A DNA stretch of 15,859 bases from the NCBI GenBank assembly GCA_029239935.1, contig JARBTY010000045.1:1-15859 (forward strand), read 5' to 3'. Within the stretch, counting starts at the first letter, position 1. The number at the start of each line of letters is the position of its first letter. Under the pieces are notes generated by a model. It did no database searches. It saw only the letters and a program-made list of their open reading frames with translations, and was not told where the DNA came from. A program made the position numbers and the translations under genes. The DNA comes from Clostridia bacterium. GTDB lineage: Bacteria; Bacillota_A; Clostridia; Lachnospirales; Cellulosilyticaceae. Of this stretch, positions 1 through 6,210 are shown piece by piece.

Positions 1-1
1 A

Positions 2-433
2 GGAAATATAAAACTTATTGAAGAAGTACCAGATACTGTTTTTGCCGAAAAAATAGTAGGGGATGGGATAGCACTAGAGCCTACCAGTGGAAGAATAGTA
101 GCGCCATGTGACGGCAAAATCGTACAGATAGCTTCGACAAATCACGCTGTAGGTATTCAGACAAACTATGGGTTTGATGTGCTCATACATGTTGGGATTG
201 ATACGGTGGAGTTAAAAGGAGAAGGTTTTAGGAGAGTAGCAGCAGTTGACACAATGGTTAAAAAGGGGGATGTATTACTGGAAGTGGATTTAGAGACAAT
301 AAAGAAACTTGGAAAACCCAGTATCACCCCATTTGTTATTACAGATACAGACAAAATAGATATAACCTATAGAGCAAAAGGGAAAGCATCAGCTGGAGAG
401 ACAGTTGTCATGAAAATCAAAGTTAAAAAATAA
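2..433 (+). CDS. PTS glucose-type EIIA domain (C-terminal part; start outside window)
   Basis: This is the phosphocarrier IIA domain of the glucose PTS family, which passes phosphate from HPr to a sugar-specific IIB domain in the cytoplasm. The frame is open at the left edge, and 143 residues plus the stop are present. The family signature is clear: the auxiliary histidine lies in NHAVGI (residue 48 of the fragment) and the phosphorylated histidine in LIHVGIDT (residue 63). Their 15-residue spacing equals that of His75 and His90 in E. coli IIAGlc. The usual single-domain protein is about 160-170 residues, so roughly 20 N-terminal residues would be missing if it stands alone. It could equally be the last domain of a fused EIICBA or EIIBCA transporter, because the upstream sequence is not visible. 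The gene ends cleanly and is followed 13 bases later by a strong terminator. Confidence 0.93.
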   Translation, partial: GNIKLIEEVPDTVFAEKIVGDGIALEPTSGRIVAPCDGKIVQIASTNHAVGIQTNYGFDVLIHVGIDTVELKGEGFRRVAAVDTMVKKGDVLLEVDLETIKKLGKPSITPFVITDTDKIDITYRAKGKASAGETVVMKIKVKK

Positions 434-446
434 AAATTTAAAACCT

Positions 447-486
447 AAAAAGCAGAGGGGAGAATAAAGATCCCATCTGCTTTTTT
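447..486 (+). terminator. Intrinsic terminator after the EIIA gene
   Basis: AAAAGCAGA pairs with TCTGCTTTT, and inner GGGA pairs with TCCC around an AT-rich loop. The 3' arm runs into a T tract. It ends the EIIA transcript before the thioesterase gene. Confidence 0.9.
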
Positions 487-518
487 ATCATATGGATGTA
501 TTATAAAGCTATTTAAGT

Positions 519-540
519 TATAATAGTTAGATTAGGAGGT
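519..540 (+). promoter_or_regulatory. Possible -10 box and ribosome binding site of the thioesterase gene
   Basis: A perfect TATAAT (519-524) is followed by AGGAGGT (534-540), seven bases before the ATG at 548. No good -35 hexamer is visible at the proper distance. The 5' leader would be very short, about 15-18 bases. The ribosome binding site is certain; the promoter is only plausible. Confidence 0.45.
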
Positions 541-547
541 ACAGACG

Positions 548-1021
548 ATGAGAAAAGTAAAACGTGTAGAAGATTCGTTAACAGAGCAGGCTTACATGGT
601 TATGCCTCAACATATAAATGGGTATGGCAGACTATTTGGAGGAAATCTCATGCAGTGGATTGATATTATGGCAGGTATTGTATCTAAACGCCATGCAGAA
701 ACAGAGATTACCACTGTAGCGGTCGATAACCTTTATTTTAAACATGGGGCCTATTTAAATGATATGGTTGTCCTTGTTGGAAAAATGACTTATGTAGGGA
801 AAACATCTATGGAGGTGCGGGTAGATACTTACAAAGAAGAACTGGATGGAACGAGAAAGATGATTAACAGAGCCTATGTTGTTATGGTAGGCATTGATAA
901 AGAGGAAAAGCCGGTAGAAGTACCACTGCTTTTAGTGGATACCGCGGTACAAAAGGCCGAATGGGAAAGTGGTATCAAAAGGTATGAGCTGCGCAAGGCA
1001 AGAAGAATCGAAGGCTACTAA
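548..1021 (+). CDS. Acyl-CoA thioesterase, hot-dog fold (YkhA/YciA type)
   Basis: This gene encodes a 157-residue single hot-dog-domain thioesterase that hydrolyses acyl-CoA to free acid and CoA in the cytoplasm. The family's active-site stretch is intact: H22, N24 and then GRLFGGNLMQWID, with Asp39 at the usual catalytic position at the start of the long central helix. The later strands (TTVAVDNLYF, GDMVVLVGKMTYVGKTSMEV-like pattern) match the family. Length is normal. The start is supported by AGGAGGT seven bases upstream. The gene stands alone, between a terminator upstream and a long gene-free structured region downstream, with no intrinsic terminator directly after its stop. The chain-length preference cannot be read from sequence. 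Confidence 0.93.
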   Translation: MRKVKRVEDSLTEQAYMVMPQHINGYGRLFGGNLMQWIDIMAGIVSKRHAETEITTVAVDNLYFKHGAYLNDMVVLVGKMTYVGKTSMEVRVDTYKEELDGTRKMINRAYVVMVGIDKEEKPVEVPLLLVDTAVQKAEWESGIKRYELRKARRIEGY

Positions 1022-1255
1022 TCCGCCGGTGCCGACATCGTATTGCAGTAATGGCTTGCAGAAGTTTAACAAAGGTACATTCTCTATATGAGGTTCGCAA
1101 GGCAAGCAGGGACACCTTTCGGCCCTCCACGCTTTTGCCCTCCAGACTGTCCGAAAACCCTATTTGTAGCTTTCATAGAGCCGCAAGGGAAGTTTAGGGT
1201 TCTCCAGTTACACACTTGCGTATTTCTAAAAATCTAAGCACTTTCTTCAAACATT

Positions 1256-1306
1256 AACGAGTGCACTTCTCGTTTATGTTTATGAACAGCCATAAACTCG
1301 CGAGTT
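1256..1306 (+). repeat. Repeat motif copy A: TGCACTT-loop hairpin plus CTCGCGAGTT
   Basis: AACGAG (1256-1261) and CTCGTT (1269-1274) enclose loop TGCACTT. An extra TTATG/CATAA hairpin follows, then CTCGCGAGTT (1297-1306). GTGCACTTCT and CTCGCGAGTT are exact 10-base matches to copy B. Paired with copy B, it shows the same loop on a different stem. Confidence 0.8.
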
Positions 1307-1522
1307 ATAAAATTTGTACATAAATTTATAACTACCACTCAAACAGTACGGCTAAAAACCATTTGAATAAACTGCTAAGCTTAATCTAGGCGAAATATTA
1401 AACTTATTTTTCTAAAGTTCAGTGTTTGCTAAAAAGCTCTCTTTTACGGTATATACTCCTATAACCCAACAAGATGTTTTTATATTTATAGGCTAACAGG
1501 GCTTTGATGCAGCGAAAGTAGA

Positions 1523-1725
1523 GTAAAGAGGGAGGGCATCTGAGAACTGCTTCCGCAGGATTTTTAGAAAAGTCTTAGTGAAAGAGCTTCATCTGCCTTT
1601 AGCTCCATTGTCTGAGCAGGTAAGTGCACTTCTTACCTCGCGAGTTTGGAGCGTTAGATGAAGCGCTGAGCTTAGAGTTTTCAAAAAGACGAGGACTAAA
1701 GGAATCAGATGGCCTCCCTCTTTAC
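1523..1725. repeat. 21-base inverted repeat closing a 203-base nested hairpin
   Basis: The arms 1523-1543 and 1705-1725 are complementary at 20 of 21 positions; the one mismatch is G1536 opposite G1712. Nested inside are a CTGC-TTCC-GCAG hairpin (1547-1558), GCTTCATCT/AGATGAAGC (1586-1594/1656-1664), GCTCCA/TGGAGC (1602-1607/1647-1652) and an apical AGGTAAG/CTTACCT hairpin (1618-1624/1632-1638). The collinear nesting is what a folded RNA or a cruciform-forming element would show. No target-site duplication is apparent next to the arms. Confidence 0.85.
1618..1646 (+). repeat. Repeat motif copy B: TGCACTT-loop hairpin plus CTCGCGAGTT
   Basis: AGGTAAG (1618-1624) and CTTACCT (1632-1638) enclose the same TGCACTT loop (1625-1631). 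CTCGCGAGTT follows at once (1637-1646), overlapping the stem end by two bases. The stem sequence differs from copy A but pairing is kept, which is a compensatory pattern within one locus. Confidence 0.8.
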
Positions 1726-1780
1726 GGCACGTTGCTATAACCTCAAACAATGAAGTAGCGTAAAAACTTGCTTATGGATA

Positions 1781-2776
1781 TTATAACTTAGTGTAGTCGG
1801 GGCTGATATACTTCATAGGTCTGGTATCTGTGGTTGGAAGTCCGGTCAAGTAAGAGATATTAGGTAACAGATCTTTGAATTCATCAGAGGAAATTTTGGA
1901 AGTCGTAAAGTCATAAGCTGCCTGCAATAACATGGTGCTTTTTTTGTTGGCATTTCTTAAAATATCGTTAAAGCTAAAGGTATAGGCATTACCTGTAACG
2001 GGGTGAAGCCATACCTTTTTGTTATCATTCATATAATCAATGGCAGGATTTACACAGTTGTGATAAGAAAATGAAGAAACAATGGTATTGAGGTGATCTG
2101 GCAGTAATGGAGAAGTAAGATTCGCAAAAACTTTTTTTACTCCCAGCATATCATAGGTAAGCATAAAATAATTTCTAGTATCTTTGTAGGATTTTTTCAA
2201 GATGCTGCCGCCATTATTAATGCCATACAATAAAAATAAAGCTTCATCGTACATGCTCAGGAGACTGTAAGGGATTTCGATGTCTTTAAGGATATGTTTA
2301 TGCACCTTGAAGGTATGGGCCTTTAGACCGAATTTTTGTTCTAAAAGCAATGTATCTATAGCCAGTTCGATTTTTTTATGAAGTGATCTATATTTAAAGG
2401 TATCAGGGCTTTCCATCAGGTATCTGCCGCCTAAATAAAACACGTAGGGGTGTGCCATTGAGTCTAAGATATAATGGCACATAAAACCACATAGGTAACT
2501 GAGGCCTTCATTAAATTCCTGTGAACTTGTATCATATCTTTTGAGATGAGATAAGGTGGATACTAAAAAATCACCGGTCTTATCTGTATGCATTTTAAGA
2601 GCAACGTGAGCTTTAGAATCTTTTAAAGGAAAGGTATTATAATACATGAAGTCAGGTCCCTGAAGTCCTATTAAAAATATATTTTTGTTATCTTTGATAA
2701 TACGGTACAACGGAGATGCTTTTATATTGTGAGAAGTGTCAAGTCCGAAAAGATAGTGAGTGATAATATCTGGCAT
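1781..2776 (-). CDS. Zinc-dependent phospholipase C-fold protein, unsecreted
   Basis: This 331-residue protein appears to belong to the zinc-dependent phospholipase C/S1-P1 nuclease fold. The expected metal ligands are present in the family order: H7 near the N-terminus, D42 in QGPDFMYY, H63, then CGFMCHYILDSMAHPY supplying H101, D105 and H109, and HKKIE supplying H133 and E137 as an HxxxE pair like His142/Glu146 of B. cereus PC-PLC. There is no signal peptide: it begins MPDIITHYLFG, whereas classical PC-PLC is exported. It is therefore probably cytoplasmic, and its substrate is unknown. The C-terminal third has no motif I recognise. The start is supported by AAAGGAG about eight bases upstream. 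It has its own extended -10 promoter and lies downstream of the tagO terminator. Confidence 0.82.
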   Translation of the reverse strand: MPDIITHYLFGLDTSHNIKASPLYRIIKDNKNIFLIGLQGPDFMYYNTFPLKDSKAHVALKMHTDKTGDFLVSTLSHLKRYDTSSQEFNEGLSYLCGFMCHYILDSMAHPYVFYLGGRYLMESPDTFKYRSLHKKIELAIDTLLLEQKFGLKAHTFKVHKHILKDIEIPYSLLSMYDEALFLLYGINNGGSILKKSYKDTRNYFMLTYDMLGVKKVFANLTSPLLPDHLNTIVSSFSYHNCVNPAIDYMNDNKKVWLHPVTGNAYTFSFNDILRNANKKSTMLLQAAYDFTTSKISSDEFKDLLPNISYLTGLPTTDTRPMKYISPDYTKL

Positions 2777-2810
2777 TGTAAAAACTCCTTTATGATAGCT
2801 AACTATATTC

Positions 2811-2819
2811 AGTATAGCA
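2811..2819 (-). promoter_or_regulatory. Extended -10 promoter of the phospholipase C-fold gene
   Basis: Read on the minus strand, TGCTATACT is an extended -10 element (TGn plus TATACT). No -35 is evident. The transcript would start near 2804, giving a leader of about 28 bases with AAAGGAG. Confidence 0.45.
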
Positions 2820-2854
2820 CCATATGATTTAAGGGGATAGAGGGAGTTTTAAAT

Positions 2855-2883
2855 AAAAAAAACCCCTTTTAGAAGGAGTTTTT
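2855..2883 (-). terminator. Intrinsic terminator of the sua5-tagO operon
   Basis: On the minus strand AAAAACTCCTT pairs with AAGGGGTTTTT across a short loop and runs into a run of T. The single non-Watson-Crick pair is a T-G wobble only on the minus strand, which assigns the orientation. It lies 20 bases after the tagO stop. Confidence 0.88.
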
Positions 2884-2902
2884 AGATAGGTATAAGTAGA
2901 GG

Positions 2903-4009
2903 TTACTGGTCGTGAGACTGTGTGGAATTGGTTTTATCAGTATTAGGCGAAGAGGGCTTTTCTACTCTTACGGCCGAAGACATTGTTTTCACATTAAAAT
3001 ATAATAGGACGCCCATCATGATGAAGACAAGGAAAGCAAACCTTATATCTCTATTAAAGAATGCAATGCCAGATAAGCCTAAAATACCACTGATACCATA
3101 TAAGGTCACGACGGCCTGCTTCTGAGTATAACCTCTGTCAACTAAACGGTGATGTAAATGACCACGGTCAGGGGACATAATAGGTTTGCCAGCCAAAAAT
3201 CTTCGGATGATCGCAAAGGCTGTATCAAAGATAGGAAGCCCTAGAACTAACACCGCAATAAAAATGGTGGCTACGGTATAACCTTTAAGAAGGCCGAGTA
3301 TTGAGGTTATGCCTAGGGTAAAGCCTAAAAAGGTTGAACCTGTATCTCCCATGAAAATGGAAGCAGGATTAAAGTTATAAGGCAAAAAGCCAAGACAAGC
3401 ACCAGCCAGTGTAACGGTCAAAATCACCGCAGGAGGATAACCAGTATAAAGGGACAGTACCATCAGTGAAAGAGATGCAATGGAAGAAACCCCTGCAGCC
3501 AATCCATCAAGACCATCAATTAAGTTAACCGCATTGGTGATGCCAACAATCCAAAGTACTGTGGCAGGTATAGAAAATATGGTGGTATAAACTGGATTAC
3601 TGCCTATAAAAGGAATTGAGAAGAAATCGATTCTTGTACCGCTAAGGGCCACAGTAGTTGCCGCTGCAATTTGTATAATGAATTTAAGTTTTGCATTCAA
3701 CTCATAAATGTCATCAAAAACCCCTAATAGAAAAATAGCAATACACCCTATGGTGATACCCAAAATCTGTTTCCAGTTCATAATGGGCATAAAAGGTGTG
3801 ATGACAAAAAAAGTAATCATAAATCCAGTGAAAATAGCTATTCCACCCATACGGGGAATAGGTGTACTATGCATATCACGTTTCCTTGGGTTAGCAATTG
3901 CACCTACCTTGAAGGCAATTTTTTTAGCCAAAGGAGTGGTAAAGAATGAGATTAAAAATGCTAATATAAAAGCAATGATGCGTAGAGCTAAATAGCCCAT
4001 ATCGTTCAT
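2903..4009 (-). CDS. tagO: Polyprenyl-phosphate GlcNAc-1-phosphate transferase (TagO/WecA, MraY family)
   Basis: This multi-spanning membrane enzyme transfers a sugar 1-phosphate, typically GlcNAc, from UDP-sugar to undecaprenyl phosphate, starting wall teichoic acid or other surface polymer synthesis. Family motifs appear in order: PRMGG, FDDIYELNAK (catalytic aspartates), NAVNLIDGLDGLA, NPASIFMGDTGS, and the cytoplasmic DRGHLHHRL loop typical of the WecA/TagO branch, not of MraY. About ten hydrophobic helices are visible. The longest frame starts at 4018, but AAGGAG abuts that ATG with no spacing. The next ATG (4009) is nine bases from the site, so I use it, giving 368 residues; a third ATG is at 4000. 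The tail is polar, Ser/Thr-rich. It is last in the cluster, 128 bases after the deaminase, with a possible promoter of its own. TagO versus WecA naming cannot be settled here. Confidence 0.92.
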   Translation of the reverse strand: MNDMGYLALRIIAFILAFLISFFTTPLAKKIAFKVGAIANPRKRDMHSTPIPRMGGIAIFTGFMITFFVITPFMPIMNWKQILGITIGCIAIFLLGVFDDIYELNAKLKFIIQIAAATTVALSGTRIDFFSIPFIGSNPVYTTIFSIPATVLWIVGITNAVNLIDGLDGLAAGVSSIASLSLMVLSLYTGYPPAVILTVTLAGACLGFLPYNFNPASIFMGDTGSTFLGFTLGITSILGLLKGYTVATIFIAVLVLGLPIFDTAFAIIRRFLAGKPIMSPDRGHLHHRLVDRGYTQKQAVVTLYGISGILGLSGIAFFNRDIRFAFLVFIMMGVLLYFNVKTMSSAVRVEKPSSPNTDKTNSTQSHDQ

Positions 4010-4038
4010 ATCGTTCATCTCCTTAAGTATGTAGACAT

Positions 4039-4076
4039 CACTTAATAATTATATTTTATACTTATCTAAGTGACTC
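4039..4076 (-). promoter_or_regulatory. Possible internal promoter with inverted repeat before tagO
   Basis: On the minus strand GAGTCA (4076-4071), a 17-base spacer and a perfect TATAAT (4053-4048) form a promoter with a weak -35. CACTTA (4039-4044) and TAAGTG (4067-4072) are exact inverted copies, 22 bases apart, bracketing the -10. This suggests that tagO can be transcribed apart from the upstream genes, perhaps under a repressor. Confidence 0.45.
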
Positions 4077-4137
4077 TATTCTTAAATCCTTAAACACAGT
4101 ATGTCAAATATTACATGATGTATAGTATGAATACGTT

Positions 4138-4584
4138 CTATTTAAATTGCGTAATTTCGATGCCCGCTTCTGTTAAAAGTTCTGCTGAAAGGGTATCAGG
4201 ATAATCTCCCTCGTAAATGATGTGTGACAGCCCGGCATTGATAATCAGTTTAGCACACAAACTACAAGGCTGGTGAGTCACATAGATCGTAGCACCTTGC
4301 AGAGCAATACCATGGGCCGCAGCCTGAGCGATTGCATTCTGCTCGGCATGAAGGGCACGGCAAAGCTCGTGCCTTTCGCCGGAAGGCACCTTGAGCGCTT
4401 CTCTTAAGCAGCCTATCTCGGTGCAGTGCTTGCAGTTGGTGGGAGCACCATTATAGCCTGTTGATAAAATTCTTTTATCTTTTACAACCACAGCACCTAC
4501 TTGTCTTCGCATGCAAGTAGAACGGGTTTTAACTAAATGAGCAATTTCCATAAAATATTTTCCCCAAGATGGACGCACAGGCAT
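4138..4584 (-). CDS. comEB: Deoxycytidylate (dCMP) deaminase, ComEB type
   Basis: This cytoplasmic zinc enzyme deaminates dCMP to dUMP, feeding thymidylate synthesis. Its 148 residues carry the cytidine/dCMP deaminase signature: HAEQNAI gives zinc ligand H79 and proton-shuttling E81, and PCSLC gives ligands C107 and C110. The ribose/phosphate-binding stretch GYNGAP is at 43-48. Cys51, Cys54 and Cys59 (with His53) in the inserted loop resemble the second metal site known in some dCMP deaminases. The gene follows upp by 32 bases and is co-transcribed with it, so the pair serves pyrimidine salvage. GGGAGGA lies very close to the ATG (one or two bases from the core GGAGG), but no better start exists nearby. 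The ComEB name comes from the Bacillus homologue and does not imply a competence role. Confidence 0.93.
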   Translation of the reverse strand: MPVRPSWGKYFMEIAHLVKTRSTCMRRQVGAVVVKDKRILSTGYNGAPTNCKHCTEIGCLREALKVPSGERHELCRALHAEQNAIAQAAAHGIALQGATIYVTHQPCSLCAKLIINAGLSHIIYEGDYPDTLSAELLTEAGIEITQFK

Positions 4585-4616
4585 TCCTCCCTCAACAAGC
4601 CATTAAAATATGTTAA

Positions 4617-5249
<633 letters not shown>

Positions 5250-5282
5250 TTATATTCCTCCTAAAGTGTATTAGATTAATTA

Positions 5283-5711
5283 TTAGTTTTCAATTTTTGA
5301 TATTCTATTAATATGTCTTTCTTCATTAGAAAATGGTGTTGAAAGGAAAGCATCAACAACTCTTATGGCATGAGAAGGGCCGATGACTCTGCCACCCAAA
5401 GCCAGAACGTTAGCATCGTTATGAAGACGTGTAGCTTCGGCAGAGAAGACATCATGACAAAGAGCACATCTGATGCCAGGAACTTTATTGGCGGCAATGG
5501 ATATACCAATACCTGTTCCGCATATTAAAATGCCCTCACTGCATTCCCCGTTTATAATGGCAGATGTGACAAGTTTTGCATAATCTGGGTAGTCAACAGC
5601 CTTGTCATTAAAAGCTCCAAAATCTTTAAATGCAATACCTTTTGATTCTAAGTGAGCCATAATCTCCTGTTTTAGTGCAAAACCGCCATGATCACTTGCA
5701 ATTGCTATCAT
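5283..5711 (-). CDS. rpiB: Ribose-5-phosphate isomerase B
   Basis: This enzyme interconverts ribose 5-phosphate and ribulose 5-phosphate in the non-oxidative pentose phosphate pathway, supplying the ribose for PRPP used by its neighbour Upp. Its 142 residues carry the RpiB/LacAB signature: SDHGG (D7, H8), catalytic C64 in CGTGIGISIAANK, and HNDANVLALGGR with H97. The open frame extends upstream to 5831, overlapping the phosphatase gene, but the added 40 residues are unlike RpiB. GGAGG lies eight bases before the ATG at 5711, so that start is chosen. LacA/LacB sugar-phosphate isomerases share the fold, but the pentose-specific pattern and the operon context favour RpiB. Confidence 0.96.
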   Translation of the reverse strand: MIAIASDHGGFALKQEIMAHLESKGIAFKDFGAFNDKAVDYPDYAKLVTSAIINGECSEGILICGTGIGISIAANKVPGIRCALCHDVFSAEATRLHNDANVLALGGRVIGPSHAIRVVDAFLSTPFSNEERHINRISKIEN

Positions 5712-5751
5712 AAATGTTCCTCCAATTTGTTTATAGTATATAATACATTTT

Positions 5752-6192
5752 TTAAATTTGTAAATAGAGTTTGGTAATAAGTTTTTCAAGCTGCATGAAG
5801 CAGGTTCTATAAACATCCAAAGAATTTCCAAAAGGATCAGCTATATCACCGGTGCAATTAACATATTCAGCCAGTGTATGAACATGGCCGGACAAAAAAG
5901 GATACCTAGACAAAATATTTGCTTTATGAGAAGCACCCATGGTAAGAACAACTGTGGTTTCATCTACAAGGTCAGGGGTAAATAACAGAGCCTGATGGGA
6001 AGACGCATCGATATGTTTTTCCGACAGCAGTGCGCTGGCATGAGAAGATATAGGAGAGGGCAGATGCGCACCAATTCCAGCAGAAAGAACTTCTATAGGA
6101 TTTCCATTATTTTGTGAGATAAGATGTTCAAGTAAATATTTAGCCATAGGGCTGCGACACGTATTTCCGGTACAGACGAATAAAATTCTCAC
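5752..6192 (-). CDS. ywlE: Low-molecular-weight phosphatase, probable protein-arginine phosphatase (YwlE type)
   Basis: The 146-residue protein is a cytoplasmic low-molecular-weight protein-tyrosine-phosphatase fold. The active-site loop CTGNTCRSP (C7 nucleophile, R13, S14) lies at the N-terminus and the general-acid motif DPFG near residue 118. Thr11 within the loop, in place of the bulkier Ile of true tyrosine phosphatases, is the residue that gives B. subtilis YwlE its phosphoarginine specificity. The loop and the DPFGxSxDxY region match YwlE as I remember it. The natural partner, the McsB arginine kinase, is not in this window. The start is GTG (6192), supported by AAAGGAG at good spacing. 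An ATG within the leader is followed at once by a stop. It lies 18 bases after sua5 and 40 bases before rpiB. Confidence 0.9.
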   Translation of the reverse strand: MRILFVCTGNTCRSPMAKYLLEHLISQNNGNPIEVLSAGIGAHLPSPISSHASALLSEKHIDASSHQALLFTPDLVDETTVVLTMGASHKANILSRYPFLSGHVHTLAEYVNCTGDIADPFGNSLDVYRTCFMQLEKLITKLYLQI

Positions 6193-6210
6193 GCTACATT
6201 CTCCTTTGAT

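Larger units (their letters stand above)
1022..1780. ncRNA. Gene-free, highly structured region: candidate large structured RNA or palindromic repeat element
   Basis: This 759-base stretch between two converging genes has no credible coding frame but is dense in potential helices. Helices seen: TTTCGG/CCGAAA (1117-1122/1151-1156); AACCCTA/TAGGGTT (1156-1162/1195-1201); AACGAG/CTCGTT (1256-1261/1269-1274); TTTATG/CATAAA (1273-1278/1291-1296); GTTATAAA/TTTATAAC (1304-1311/1325-1332); and a nested series in 1523-1725. Two modules share three motifs in the same order: GTGCACTTCT in a hairpin, CTCGCGAGTT, and a final block ACGG...CTATAACC. I see no certain promoter and no terminator on either strand, so the transcribed strand is open. 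It might be a large ornate RNA of the size class of OLE, ROOL or GOLLD, a 3'-untranslated structure of the thioesterase mRNA, or a mobile palindromic element. I cannot match it to a known family from memory. Confidence 0.4.

Noticed and set aside
1523..1725. Classical insertion sequence or MITE
   Set aside because: No transposase, no visible target-site duplication beside the arms, and several further nested helices inside. Not excluded until copy number is known.
1022..1780. Group II intron, tmRNA, RNase P RNA or CRISPR array as explanation for the structured region
   Set aside because: No domain V-like or 5' GUGYG group II signature, no tmRNA or RNase P core motifs, and no regularly spaced direct repeats. 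6S RNA was considered for 1523-1725 only and is not convincing because the motif module is duplicated.
3708..3995. Plus-strand frame opposite the tagO N-terminal half
   Set aside because: It is the complement of a transmembrane-rich gene. No family similarity and no initiation site.
4102..4135. TTGACA on the minus strand near 4108 as the main tagO promoter
   Set aside because: The hexamer is perfect, but the -10 at 17 bases (TAAGAA) matches only half the consensus. The TATAAT at 4048-4053 is the better candidate.
5712..5831. N-terminal extension of RpiB by 40 residues, overlapping the phosphatase gene
   Set aside because: The extension is unlike RpiB, overlaps the 3' end of ywlE, and a good ribosome binding site precedes the internal ATG at 5711.
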